DNA from: Hypomesus transpacificus
Taxonomy: Eukaryota > Chordata > Actinopteri > Osmeriformes > Osmeridae
Reading direction: 5' to 3'
Length of the DNA: 64,000 nt
NCBI RefSeq assembly: GCF_021917145.1
Contig: NC_061068.1
Span: 3,637,116-3,701,115, forward strand
In this document: piece by piece, positions 11,375 to 22,910 of the stretch
Numbering within the stretch: the stretch's first letter is position 1
Layout: each line of letters starts with the position of its first letter
Position numbers and translations under genes: made by a program
Notes under the pieces: model-generated
What the model was told of the DNA's origin: nothing
The model's input: only the letters and a program-made list of their open reading frames with translations
The model's database searches: none

Positions 11375-14300
11375 CTAGTGCTGGGTCCACTTGATGCTCT
11401 TTATGTCAATACCCTCCTGAACCATCTCCCACAGAGGGCTGAGGAAGGGAGAGGCACATTTGCAATGAATAAATTCATCTGTACTGGTCAGGCTGGGCTG
11501 AGTTTCACAGTAGCTCCTTCTAAATCTATACTGTAATAAATGTATGTGTAGATTAATGCATGTGTAAAAATCATGAAGATTTACATATAGAATAGGTATG
11601 AAAGGATAGCTGATACAGAGCCTGGAGGGATGGGACCGTCATTCGGTCTTTGTGTCTCACCTCATATCCCTGAGCCTTCTGACTTGCTGGATGCATTTGT
11701 CTGCTGTATAGTCCACTTCCTCCTCTGTGCTAAAGCGACCAAGCCCAAACCTGCACACACAAGCACGAACCGTCACAGGAGCACGCAGTTCTTCCTGCTC
11801 CTATGGAATGTCTCGCTGACGTTGCTGTGTTTGTTTGTGTTGCGTGGTAGCCAGAGTGCGAATTATACAATGACAATCGGGGGGGTCAACTTATTCTCCA
11901 GGGCGTAAAGTAATATTTATGATTACAGGGGAGAACAATATATAAAATTTATCGACCCCCCCCCGACCTGTTGTTTTCACCTCTTTTGGGGGGGGGGTCC
12001 AAGTCTTATTTAGGGGGGTCAAAAGCCCCCAAGCCCACCCGTAATTCGAACCCTGGTGGTAGCTTACCGGATGGAGGAGTGGGCTAGGTCCTCCTCTGTG
12101 CCAATGGCCCTCAGAACATAGGAAGGTTCTAGAGATGCAGAGGTGCAGGCACTGCAGAGGAACCACAGAGACACACATCATCATGGGCTAGTACACAGAC
12201 TGTGTGTTTGTGTGTGTGTGTGTGTGTGTATGCCGTTTTACCTCCCAGATGACAGAGCGATGTCTTTCAGGGCCATCAGAAGACTCTCTCCCTCCACATA
12301 GGCAAACGACAGGTTAACACAGCCTGAGAGACAACCAACACACAGGGTCACTCACAGCTCATGACTCCAGTTCTTGCTGCTCCATATTATATCGCTTTTT
12401 ATTGTTTCGTTTTACCTGGTGTGTGTATACAGTGTATACTGTATGTGTGTGTGCCCATCTAGCGTATGTGCGTTACCTGGGTATCTGAGCTCAGGGTCTC
12501 CGTTCATCACCACATCCGGGATCTCTGACATAATTTTCTGGATTAGTCGGTTGGCCAGCATGGACACTCGTCGGTGGTCGTACTAGAAGGGATAAAACAC
12601 AGTCATGTAGGCTGTGGAACCCTGAGTTGCTCTGCCTGGGAACTCAAGATATAGTTTATTTCCCCCCGTGTCAACAGGAGATTTGAAAACAAACATTTGG
12701 AGCTTCAACTCAACATCCTGTCCTACTTGAGTCCCAAGCAGATGGATAGTCTTCCACACAAACAGCCATTGGACTGCCTACATGGTCACGAGTACACACG
12801 AGTACACTGACAGTCTCAATAAAGTCACTTATACACTGTCACTTTCAGCTACTGGTTGCTCTATCAGTAACTTGCACTACTGTACCTCGCCAACAGGCTC
12901 CTGTATGGTCATTGACTTAGTCACTGATCTGCAAATTTGCACTATTGTACTGTACTACACTTAGGTTAGAATAGGTTACAGGGTTGAAACCGTTTTTTTT
13001 TTGTGCATTTAGGGTTAGTATAGTGTACCATCTATTGTTATCTGTAATTTAGGAAGTTTTAGTATTAGGGTTAGTATAGTCGATATTTATTGCTCTCTGT
13101 ATATTTAGGAAGTTTCACTTATTTAAGCTCAGCATTGATGTAAATTGTGTTCCGTGTACTTATATGTTATGTTATGCCAGGTGCTTGCGTTGTCTTGTCT
13201 TAAGAATTTCAGTGCCCAGTCTAACCTTGTGTTGTTCTGTGTACCTGACAAATAAAAGACTTGAACTTGAACTAAAGGCCGGAGACAGAAGTGGTGAGTT
13301 GTGGTGGTTTATGGGAAGGTTGTGGTCCCTTACCTCCATCTCATGCTGGGAGATCTCACAGGCAGCACCCAGGCCAACAGCCAGAGGGGTGGGCACGGTC
13401 CCAGAGCGCAGCCCCCTCTCCTGACCCCCTCCACTCTGCAGCGGCTCCATCCTCACACGCGGACGCCTCCGCACGTACAGAGCTCCCACACCTGGTGTGG
13501 CACAACATTCGCACACAGTGTGGAGAGTAGGGACTGTCATTAACGAACAGCACAGGAGTTTAAATTGTCCTTATGAATAGGTGTTGGTGGACTAGTTGGG
13601 GTTGAAGCAGGGTGAGATGTGCTACGAGTGGAGATGGGTGGTTAGCTTTGGGTTTGGGCTGGGCCCGGTTTGCACCTTTGGGTCCATAGATCTTGTGTCC
13701 ACTGATGGACATAAGGTCCACCTTCCAGTCAGAGACGTTGATGGGGATCTTGCCAACGGCCTGCGCGGCGTCCGTGTGGAAGAACACATTCTTGGAGCGA
13801 CAGATACGACCTGGAGAGGATGTGGCCACGTGAGAAACGATCCAAGAATTTGATCGAATGTGCTTTCAAAAGAATTTAAACGAAAGGTGAATGTGACCCA
13901 GGCCAGGCCCAGTAGTGTAAAGAAGGTTGCGCGACCCTAGGGTGAGAACTCACCTATCTCTGTCACTGGCTGCATAACCCCAATCTCATTGTTGATAGTC
14001 ATGACTGAAACCAGGCTGGTGTCTGGACGGATGCTCTCCTCCAGCAGCTACAGCACACAACAGCATGCACATTGACTCATTTAGCAGACGCTCTTATCCA
14101 GAGCGACTTAAAGTAAGTACAGGGACATTCCCACGAGGCCAGTAGGGTGAAGTGCCTTGCCCAAGGACACAACGTCATTTTAGCACGGCCGGGAATCGAA
14201 CCAGCAACGTTCTGATTACTAGCCCGATTCCCTAACCGCTGACACACCCACCTGACGCTCATGCATAAGCAACACAAACTTGGACACAGACACTAACACA

Positions 14301-15679
14301 CAGTACAGTTACACTACACACTCATGGTGTAAAACCGGGGCAGTAAAGGCCAGGACTAGGGTCAAAAGTCAGTCAAACCTCACCTCGAGGTCAACCAGTC
14401 CATTGGTCTTGACTGGGAGATAGGTGATGCTGAATCCCTCCGACTCCAGGACACGGCAAGAGTCTAGAACACACTTATGTTCCGTCTGAGTAGTGATCAC
14501 ATGCTTCTTCTTGGCTTTGTAGAAACGAGCCACGCCCTGGGAGCAAAGCATGGTGGGAGAGAAAATAAATAACCATCCAGAAGCCTTTTCTTTTCCAGAT
14601 CTTTCTAACTGGAACTGGTTTACAAACCCAGAGCAGAGAACAATAAGGTTTTCAGCTGGTCACCGTCGCCAAATCTGATCACATGGCAGGCAGTGTCTGC
14701 ATTAGCTCGCCCTCCCCACCCTCGCTCTAAGGCCTCATCCTTCTTACCTCTTCTTAGGCTGGAGAGAGCAAAGTTGGAACGGGGAGACAGGAAGATAGAA
14801 AGGGGGAGGAGGAGAGAGGAGAGGAAGAGTAGGCAAGGAGGAGACCTACCTTGATTGACATGTTGTTTGACTCAGTGGCTCCACTGGTGAATATTATCTC
14901 TCTGGGATCTGCAGCAATCAGGTCTGCTACTTGCTACGAGGGAGATGACATCACACAACAGGTTAGCTCAAGCTATGCTAACAGGGCACAGCTGATAAAC
15001 ATGGGTTCATAGATGGGATCTCCACTCAAGACTCGGGTCACCTTTCTGGCTTTCTCCATCGCACTCTCACTTTCCCACCCGTAAGCGTGTGTTCGGGAGT
15101 GAGGGTTGCCATAGTAGTTGACCTGGTAGGGAAGCATGGCGTCCAGAACTCTGGGGTCCTATGAGAAGAAACGGAACCATGACTACTTAACAGACGCGCC
15201 CACCTTTCCATCGCATTAGTTGCATGGCTAGGGTAACAAAACAGACAGATGAATACATGCTTCAAGGTCATTACTTAGAAAGCTAGTTATGAGAAATACT
15301 CATACCATAGGTGTTGTGGCTTGGAAGTCCATGTAGAGTGGTCGGAGTTCATCCTTCTCCAACTCACGACTTTTAATGATCTCTGCCAAAGCAAGAATAC
15401 TGGTCAAAACTTTCCAAAACGATACAAAATAATTGTAATAGTGAACTGACTGTCAGCAATAAATCATACAGTTCCTACATAATTAGGAAGGCAGCAACAG
15501 CTAAACATCGAGCTAACTGCGCCATCATGGGATTATTACAAGTTAGCTAGAGTAGCTACGCATAAACATATTTTACCCCTCTCAGCAGAAGTGGCAGCAC
15601 TTTGAGCATAGCTCATTCGGTGACTTAGAAATCCTCGCAACGACCCAAGGAGCTTGGAGGTAACTGTGTTGGTCAGCAT
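11375..15679 (-). CDS. nfs1: Cysteine desulfurase NFS1, mitochondrial, 13 coding exons
   Basis: NFS1 is the PLP enzyme that takes sulfur from cysteine for iron-sulfur cluster assembly with ISD11 and ISCU in mitochondria. Exons, in gene order: 15577-15679, 15306-15382, 15042-15158, 14850-14933, 14384-14536, 13954-14047, 13676-13810, 13334-13491, 12477-12582, 12242-12323, 12068-12151, 11661-11750, 11375-11438. They join in frame to 1347 nt, 448 aa plus stop; human is 457. All borders are GT-AG. The N-terminus ([18 protein letters not shown]) looks like a mitochondrial presequence. The PLP-binding lysine is K249 in [12 protein letters not shown], and the catalytic cysteine is C372 in SSGSACTS; both sit nine residues before their human counterparts. 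[10 protein letters not shown] and the C-terminal IKWTQH are also present, so the gene looks intact. Introns 5 and 11 carry a SINE and a hAT MITE close to splice sites. Confidence 0.97.
11852..12055. mobile_element. hAT-type MITE in nfs1 intron 11
   Basis: 204-bp element with imperfect terminal inverted repeats: CAGAGTGCGAATTA at the left and the complement of CAGGGTTCGAATTAC at the right. It is flanked by a perfect 8-bp target-site duplication, gtggtagc, at 11844-11851 and 12056-12063. An 8-bp duplication with CAG-type ends fits hAT elements. The inside is rich in C and G runs and has no coding capacity. The right duplication overlaps the exon 11 donor region. Confidence 0.8.
12780..13273 (+). 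mobile_element. Probable 3' end of a non-LTR retrotransposon
   Basis: The stretch ends with AATAAAAG followed by a short CTTGAA-type tail (about 13250-13273), a common fish LINE ending. It contains a partial internal duplication of about 70 bp near 13010-13120 around 'gggttagtatag'. No reverse transcriptase frame is present. It lies in nfs1 intron 8, antisense to the gene. Confidence 0.5.
14071..14256 (-). mobile_element. tRNA-derived SINE in nfs1 intron 5
   Basis: On the minus strand it starts with a tRNA-like head: an A-box-like run near 14240 and a B-box-like GGTTCGATTCCC near 14190. It ends in the tail CTCTGGATAAGAGCGTCTGC followed by TAAATGA. The same element occurs at 19785-19986. The tail end lies 24 nt from the exon 6 acceptor. 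Confidence 0.8.
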
Positions 15680-17476
15680 CTTCAATTAATTTATTTTGTT
15701 TAGGTATCTTCAATCTGCTGAAATGCAGAGTAACCCGCACGCTGGATTCACACAGCGTCTAAAGTTAACGTTAGCCCAAGACCCAGAACACTGGATGTAT
15801 ATGGCTAGATTTCCAATGTACCAACGTATCTATCTCTAAAAGTGCAGTCGCCTGGATCAGAGACAATAAATCCTTATAAGTGTGAGCTTCAACTAAACAG
15901 TGCAATGTCACAGCATGGTTTGTTATCGAATGGATCGTATCTGTCGTAACCACTTGGTAAACGCTTACACAAGATGGGAGAAGGACACGCAGGGTTTCGC
16001 TAAACGCGGCTCAGTCGGTCATTTCATTGGTCCATTCTCAGTGTTTTGGTGAATTTAGGGGCGTGGTCTGAGACAGTTTTCCCGGAAGTTTATAATATAA
16101 ACCAATTGGATTTCGAGGTTACATGTACTGCGTGGTTCCACTCTCCTGGTGGCGTCAGACCAATTCGCATATAAAACATGAGCTCGCAGATTCGCAGTAC
16201 GTTCGCAGGATAGTACATGGCAAGAAAGACTGGAAGTGTTTAAGGTTTATGTAACATTAAGTCATTCAAGGCCCCATCCACACTACTTATGTGTGTTGTG
16301 TTTTCTACAGTAGCCTATATGTGTACCATGTAACTGCTTCTTCATAATGACATGAAAGGCAGAATATTATTCATAATATTAATTCATATTACACCTCCCT
16401 GTTCACTGATTGTTCTTGATACAATTTTACAGTTACACTTCCGAGGCGTATTAACCATAGGCAAAGTTAATCGCTATTTTTGGATGAATAGATACCGTTT
16501 TAAACATTTTGCTGTATCACGACTGTTCAAGACTAAAATGGCTACAATTTTACCCTGAACATTTAACTCTCTAAAATGCGAATACGTGCACTAGTAAAGT
16601 ATTTGTTATATATATAAAATAATACCGCATGCCTATGACAGAGATGACTACTATTCAATATATTATTAACGGTTCGTTTTAAAGTTATCAATATGCGATG
16701 GATTTAAGGTGGACCGGAATTCAGCTGCATTAAAGAAACGAACTGCAAATCGGAAACACCACTGCCCCAGCCGGGAATAAGCGAAACTGAAAAGTGAAAC
16801 ACAACACCCTCTTCTGACTTCGTTCTGGCTGCTTGGAGAATTTGCTAGAGCCCGCCTGAGTCCGCTTCTGAACGTGCGTCTTGTCCAGGCAGTGAACGTA
16901 AACCCGAGATGTTCCTAGGTGGTTATATAGAAAAAAAACCATTTACTAGCTAACAACGGACAAACCTTAACAGTAATATTTTCATAGACATTCTGACCTG
17001 ACGTGATTGATTAGAGACAACTGATAGCTGTAAGTGCAACTTGGCTGTTAACACCGTCCACACAGACACAGGAACCGGTAAGTATACGTGCTAGGCTAGT
17101 TAGCCTAGACCTAGCTAGCTCGCAGTAATTCTGTAGCCGTCTGACTAACGAAACGGACAGCTGCAGCTAGCAAGCTACTTAGCCGGGCAGGTAACTTGCT
17201 AGCTCACTTCCAACACAATGCGTGTAACTGGCTAGATTATCTAGCTAGCTCTAGCTATACAACATTCTTGTAAACTGAATGATTAGATTGTGGTACATTT
17301 TGGCAAAGGAACATGATTTTGCTTATCAACATGATTTCTAGCGAGCTATCTACATTTTCTTGGTCCAGTCATGCTCAACCCGGCATTTTGGTCAGACGAC
17401 ATTTATCTGAATCATGGTGCGTCTTTTTAACCTCAGCAACTACAAAGACTCAACAAAAGCCTTAATCAAGCCAAGG
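15680..17476. promoter_or_regulatory. Head-to-head nfs1/tomm34 promoter region
   Basis: The divergent genes nfs1 and tomm34 share this 1.8-kb gap. For nfs1 a CCAAT box on the minus strand lies near 16023-16028. A plus-oriented CCAAT (16160-16164) is followed by TATAAAA (16170-16176) with no gene directly downstream. The tomm34 5' UTR and probable first donor (GGTAAGTA) lie near 17070-17080. ROMO1, the head-to-head partner of NFS1 in mammals, was looked for and not found. Confidence 0.45.
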
Positions 17477-20400
17477 ATGCCTCAGAAGCGCCGTTCACAG
17501 TCGTGGACTGACCTGAAACAGGCAGGAAACGAATGTTTTAAGACTGGCCAGTATGGGGAAGCTGCCGCCCTCTATAGCCAAGCCATAAAGGAGGTGGAGA
17601 AATCCGGTAAGAGAGCCACACCTGTCGGGCAGGTGTCTGCGTGTAGAAAAGACTACTTATATTCCATATTTGACATCATTTTGACATGAATGAGATAACA
17701 GTAGTTAAGGTATGAGTGTGATGTGAGTATGGTGTCTAATTCAACTCCAACCATATCTTCTAGGGAAGAAGAATTCCGATGACCTGAGTATTCTGTATTC
17801 CAATCGTGCTGCTAGTTACCTGAAGGATGGTAACTGTGCCGACTGTGTGAAGGATTGTACAGTGTGAGTACTTCCTGCCTCCGTAGGCCTCCCTTCCTCC
17901 TAAGTCCTTCCTGTGTCTCCCTGCCTCCCTAAACTGTCTGCTTATCCTTACTCGGTGTAGGAGCCCAAATGTTAAGAGGCCCTAAACGTGTGCATGTTGC
18001 AGGTCCCTGGAACTGGTTCCGTTTGGCATTAAGCCACTGCTGAGGAGAGCAGCTGCTTACGAGGCTCTGGAGAGGTACAGGCTGGCCTACGTCGACTACA
18101 AGACTGCCCTGCTGGTTGACAACAACATCCCTGCGGCTGTTGATGGAACTAACAGGTATGTTACATCATACTGATAAAGTATGAACCCTATCAGTATGAT
18201 GACATACAGACTAAGCAGACCGTAGACTGGGTCCACGTCCTACTGGTAGCAGAGGTGGTTTGGTACCACACTAACCCTGCCACCATGGAGGCTGAAGACG
18301 GAGATGAAGATTGTGATGATTAGGCGGATGGTGATGGTCATGAGGACGACGATGGTAGTAGTATTGACGATTGTGTGTCTGTCCAGGATGACCAAGGTTC
18401 TGACGGAGGTGGATGGCCCGTCATGGAGAGAGAAGCTGCCTCCCCTCCCCACTGTCCCTCTGGCAGTTAGAGAACGAGCTCAGGCCCAGGCCTCCAGCCC
18501 TGTAGCTGCAGCGTCGCAGCAGAATGGCACCAGAGCCACCAGCAAACCAGGTGGGCTCTCCTCTCCTCCTCCCCCTCCCCTCCCGCTTCACAATGCCTGT
18601 CCTGTCAGCCCCCTGTGATTAATGCGTCTCTTGTCCCCTCAGCCCTGAACCAGGAGGCTGTGAAGAAGGCCCTGGCTCTGAAGGAGGAGGGCAATGCCTT
18701 TGTGAAAAAGGGAGAGCACAAGAAAGCCATCGAGAAATACACCCAGAGCCTGAAACACAATCCTACCGAGATTACCACCTACACCAACAGGTAGGAGACG
18801 AGGGACAGTAGAGTACATGGAGAGACCCGCCAAGTTCCCCACTGCGTCGTTGTCTGAGTGACGCCTCCCCTCATGGCTCCTCCCTGTTGTGTGTGTGTGT
18901 GTTCCTCCCTCAGGGCACTGTGCTACATCTCAGTAAAGCAGTATAAAGAGGCGGTGAGGGACTGTGACGAGGCCATTGGTCTGGACAGCAGCAACATCAA
19001 GGCTCTGTACAGGAGGGCGCAAGCTTTCAAGGAGCTCAAGGTAAGAGCCGTGACACTCTTACCCCCTTTCCACCAAAGTGAACTGGGAGATAGTGTAATG
19101 GGGGTGTAACAGACGTGGTCTTGCTCTGTCAGAAGGCTTTATGGACCATTTGTTTGTCCCTGCCTGGGCCTCGAACACGCCACCTCTGACTGCCAAGCGC
19201 AACCACTACCAGCTACGCCAAGGAAAAGCTAGCTATTCGTTGACGCAGGTGGCCTCTTACACACCTGAGGAGTGAGTTTCACCGATTCACACCGGTTACA
19301 CTAGTTCGGAGCTGGTGCTAAAGCCGGTTCGGAGCTGGTGCTAGAGCCGGTTTGGAGCTGGTTCAATTTGCAAGCCTTCTAAGAGCCGGTTTGCTTTTCC
19401 ACGGGCTAGAGAGCCACCACAGAGCCACGTCATTACGTCACTGTATACATCTCATCTTTCCCAGCAACGCTAGCGCGGCAGTGCAAAAACACAAAGTAGG
19501 GCCCGTCTAAAGGCTGTTTATCAATCCGAGATGCGTTCTTGGCTATTGCGCAACACCCTGGACTCGCAGCAGTATGACAACACTGGTATTATCAGCACAA
19601 CATTTTATAAAGTTTTGCTATATAGTGTTTGTGTATTACATTTTTGTTAAATATAGGCTCAATAGCACATGACATTTGTGTTTGTCATTTCACTCATTTG
19701 GATAGGATTATGATAAAATGCAGCAACTAGTGTCTGCACTGGAATGCTAGCTAGATTATCGAAAAGTCGGCGCAAATTTACAAATTACATTTACATTTAG
19801 TAATTTAGCAGATGCTCTTATCCAGAGTGACTTACAGTAAGTACAGCGACATTACCCCCAAGGCAAGTAGGGTGAAGTGCCTTGCCCAAGGACACACTGT
19901 CATTCTGGCACAGCCGGGAATTGAACCGGCAAACTTCAGATTACTAGCCCTACTTTAGATTCCCTAACCGCTCAGCCACCTGACTAAATTACCCGTTTCA
20001 TCAATAAAATAAGCACATTTTCAGCAACTACACTGCCCACTTCGTGTCACATTTTAATTCAGATGCTGATTTACACGTAGCCTGGTCCTAACCAGACTAT
20101 CGGACATTTCATTTGCACAGAGAGTCTGGGCTCGCTCCATTGACAAGCGTTGACTTCCTTGTAGGCGGGTACTATGTTGAAGTTTGAAACTTTTGGTTCT
20201 GCATAGAGCCACTCTGATCTGCCATAACCAATCGCTAGCGTTCGCCTTAGCCAATTCCTTCACCACTACTGTAACAGAGCTAGCTGCCGTAGCTGGAAAA
20301 TCAAACTGTTCCCGAACCCCGTGGGGAGGAGAGCCACAACATCATGGCCACCAACAAAACTCAGCAAAACTTGTTCTTGCTCCGGCTTTAGCTTATAGAT

Positions 20401-22214
20401 ATTCGGCAGCGTTGCCACAACGGACCGAATGTGGCTTCACTCGCATCTTTCTCTGCGCCATTACGGAACTACAACACAAACTTGCTGACAACATCAATAT
20501 AATCGTTCTCAGCCACTCCCTCTGTTCGCTGATTGGACAGGTAGAAAGTTAACCTGAGACATCTGACTTGTGCACCTCATTCCCAGACGCAGTACAGAAG
20601 CAAAATCTAAATTGAGCGGAAGTACGTAGAAGGGCAGAGCCAGGCTAGATTTACACGTACCGTTTAGCTGAAATATGAATTGTAAAAATGTACAGCAATG
20701 GCTGTCAAAGGATTGTTTGTCTTGTTGGTCACGGTAACCTCACCCCTGATGCAAGCGGTTCTTACTTGGTTCCCAGACTAGCCCAGCTCCGAAGTGGTGC
20801 TACTTGCGAACCACTTTCCCTGGTTCGGAGCCGGGTATCAGGCTGTCGAAAGAGAAAGAACTGGTTCAAGATTAAGTACCGGCTCCTAACCAGCACCCAA
20901 AACGTGTTGGTGGAAAAGGGGTATCTGAACATGCGTTCAGTTTGATTAGCAAGTTTGTTGTGCTTTCTCTACCATAGCATAGACGTAGAAGAAGAAAGGG
21001 GGGGTTAGTAATTGATGAGTGTATGGTCGGTTGAGAAGCCACTGGGTCCACGTAGATCAGGGGTGTCAAACATACGGCCCGCGGGCCGGAACCGGCCCCC
21101 AAGGAGGTTCGATCAGGCCCGCAGGATAATTTGAAAGTGGAAAAAATGCATAAAAGACATGGAATTAATATTTTTAATTCGCTGCAATTCATGGATTATC
21201 CGCTAAGGGGCGCACTCTTTCCATCAGAGTAGAAGACAAGCCGCATCACTGAGACAGACTGAAAACAGCAGACGGTATCAATTAATACCTTGGTCTCTAC
21301 TAGGGATGGGCGAACGATGCCTTGTGAAGCTTTGATGGTTTCTTCCGGATTGTGCCGGCCCAAAGAGCCGAACTATCGGCGCTTTGAAAATGAACAGCGT
21401 CATCTAGCAGCCGTTTAAACTGGCTGAATGAGGCGTAGTGGTTGTCTCCGACGGTAGACTACATTACGTTATTCAATATTTAATTAAGGCTACATGTGTT
21501 CATTTTGATCTGATATTAGTGCTCACACATTAAAATGTTGTGATACATCCGTAGGCCTTTAGAATTATGTCATTTTCTCACAGTAAAAGTTAAAGAATAT
21601 CGTACGAGATTCACTGGACTGGGGCGCGAACTTGGGATCCCAGATTCGCATTAACAATATGTAATCGTACATCGCTTTAACCAACTACACCACCTAAGAG
21701 ATCATTACTTGTTAATGCGGTTGGACGCACTTTATACGATATGGTGTTTATATCAATTAAACTAGATAACACAGAAGAAAGACATGATATTTTGGTTATT
21801 TATAGCAGAGTATGGTATAATTTTAATGGTCCGGCCCACTTGACATCTCCCTAGGCCGTATGTGGCCCACGATGCGAAATGAGTTTGACACCCCTGACGT
21901 AGATTATCTGTTGGAAAACTGCAGAATAATGATACTCCAAGGACTGCATACGTATAAAAGTTTATGCAGACACAAAACAACCCATTTCTGATATAGGTGT
22001 GTTTTGACACGGCTCCATATCTTAAATGCTGAAATGATATTAGGGTTCCGAGTGAGTTTAAAATATATACTTTGTTTTTGTTCTGATGTGTGATCATCTG
22101 TGGCCCCTTCAGGAACACCAGTCGTGTGTGGAAGACCTGAGCAGCCTTCTGAGAGTGGAACCACAGAACACAGCCGCTCTCAACCTGCTCCAGGAAGTTC
22201 AAAAGAGGAAGTGA
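17477..22214 (+). CDS. tomm34: TOMM34, TPR co-chaperone of mitochondrial import, 7 exons
   Basis: TOMM34 is a cytosolic TPR protein that binds Hsp70 and Hsp90 and helps deliver precursors to the mitochondrial import machinery. Exons: 17477-17606, 17764-17863, 18003-18155, 18387-18550, 18643-18790, 18914-19040, 22113-22214. They join in frame to 924 nt, 307 aa plus stop (human 309). I chose the ATG at 17477 (MPQKRRSQSW) because the family starts here; an in-frame ATG at 17414 adds 21 residues with no counterpart known to me. An N-terminal TPR clamp (about residues 8-125: ELKQAGNECFKTGQY-type start, LYSNRAASYLKDGNC, ALLRRAAAYEALERY-like) and a C-terminal TPR clamp (about 185-290: LKEEGNAFVKKGEHKKAIEKY, ALCYISVKQYKEAVRDC, KALYRRAQAFKELK) flank a linker with the conserved DGPSWREKLP. 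Intron 6 is 3.1 kb, swollen by transposons. It is convergent with ywhab. Confidence 0.96.
19785..19986 (-). mobile_element. tRNA-derived SINE, near full length
   Basis: Same family as 14071-14256. On the minus strand it has a GTCAGGTGGCTGAGCGGTTA head (A box), a GGTTCAATTCCC B box, and a tail ending TCTGCTAAATTACTAAATG. It is nested in the larger transposon at 19060-20923. Confidence 0.8.
20078..20647. mobile_element. 570-bp TIR element with 10-bp target duplication
   Basis: Starts TAGCCTGG and ends CCAGGCTA. It is flanked by GATTTACACG at 20068-20077 and 20648-20657, a perfect 10-bp duplication (12 bp if TA is counted in). Duplications of 9-11 bp are typical of Mutator-like elements. It has no coding capacity. 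It is nested in the 1864-bp transposon of tomm34 intron 6. Confidence 0.7.
21058..21896. mobile_element. hAT-type non-autonomous transposon
   Basis: Ends CAGGGGTGTCAAACATA (left) and GAGTTTGACACCCCTG (right) are near-perfect inverted repeats. A perfect 8-bp target duplication, acgtagat, sits at 21050-21057 and 21897-21904. This end sequence is characteristic of vertebrate hAT (Charlie-like) elements. The inside includes a tRNA-like segment on the minus strand (about 21610-21700) and no transposase frame. Confidence 0.85.
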
Positions 22215-22830
22215 TCATGTGACCGGCACCTGGGGGTTTGGGGCCTGTCTCAATATTGTGCAAAGGCTTCTTTCTCCTTCCTTCTTGTTTTTCCTGTCCT
22301 CTTAAGAAGCCGGTGTAGAGTGTTGGGGTGGGTCCCAGGGTGTGTAAGCCTGAAGTGCCCCTGTGTGTGTATGGAGGGGAGGGGGGGGGGGTCCCCTGTG
22401 GACTGTCCTCCTTCTGTGCAGCCTGCTCCACATAGACTGAGGCAGCAGGCCAACGCCAACCTCCTGCTTATTTAAACACGTACCGTATATTCATGTAATT
22501 GGTTCTTCTTACACACACCAGGACTGGGGTTGGCTAACATGAGTCAGGGGGGGGGGGGGTGGATCCGAGAAATACTTCCTTTTCGTGTTATTTTATTATG
22601 CGTGAACCTTTTTTTCTCTGGGGCGGGAAGGGGGGTCTGATGGGTGAAGTGTAAGAGCGGCCCCAGGCCCACCTTGTGACCCTCAACTGCATGAGACCCC
22701 TGTCAGTGTGGACAGGACTGGGAATCTTTAACGAATCTCAGCTTGAACCAGAGGATGTAGAATTGATGCGTCGTTTTCTAGAACATGTGACATGTCTAAA
22801 ATCAATAAAATGTCTTCTTCATTGTTAGTG
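22215..22830 (+). other. tomm34: tomm34 3' UTR with polyadenylation signal
   Basis: A single good AATAAA lies at 22804-22809, about 590 bases after the stop codon, followed by a T/G-rich stretch ('tgttagtgttattg'). The UTR contains G-runs near 22380-22390 and 22548-22560. Confidence 0.7.
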
Positions 22831-22910
22831 TTATTGATATCCATATTTGTTATGATTTGAAACTGTATCTGCCAGACAAACTAATATCAGTGGATCAAAA
22901 AAACAGAACA

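Larger units (their letters stand above)
19060..20923. mobile_element. Outer DNA transposon (PIF/Harbinger-like?) in tomm34 intron 6
   Basis: Terminal inverted repeats TACCCCCTTTCCACCAA (19060-19076) and its near-complement TTGGTGGAAAAGGGGTA (20907-20923) bound an 1864-bp stretch. The trinucleotide TCT is duplicated at 19057-19059 and 20924-20926. Sub-terminal 'gagccggttcggagctgg' motifs occur at both ends in opposite orientation. A SINE (19785-19986) and a 570-bp element (20078-20647) are nested inside. There is no transposase frame, so it is non-autonomous. The superfamily is a guess from the 3-bp duplication. Confidence 0.65.

Noticed and set aside
14150-14256. Possible tRNA gene (A and B boxes, minus strand)
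   Set aside because: Part of a repeated SINE with a LINE-like tail; the same sequence recurs at 19785-19986, and the cloverleaf is degenerate.
15680-17476. ROMO1 expected head-to-head with nfs1
   Set aside because: No reading frame resembling its short, glycine/methionine-rich membrane protein was found; tomm34 is the actual neighbour.
17414-17476. Upstream in-frame start adding 21 residues to tomm34
   Set aside because: The family starts at MPQK-like sequence before the first TPR helix; the extra residues have no known counterpart, though use cannot be excluded.
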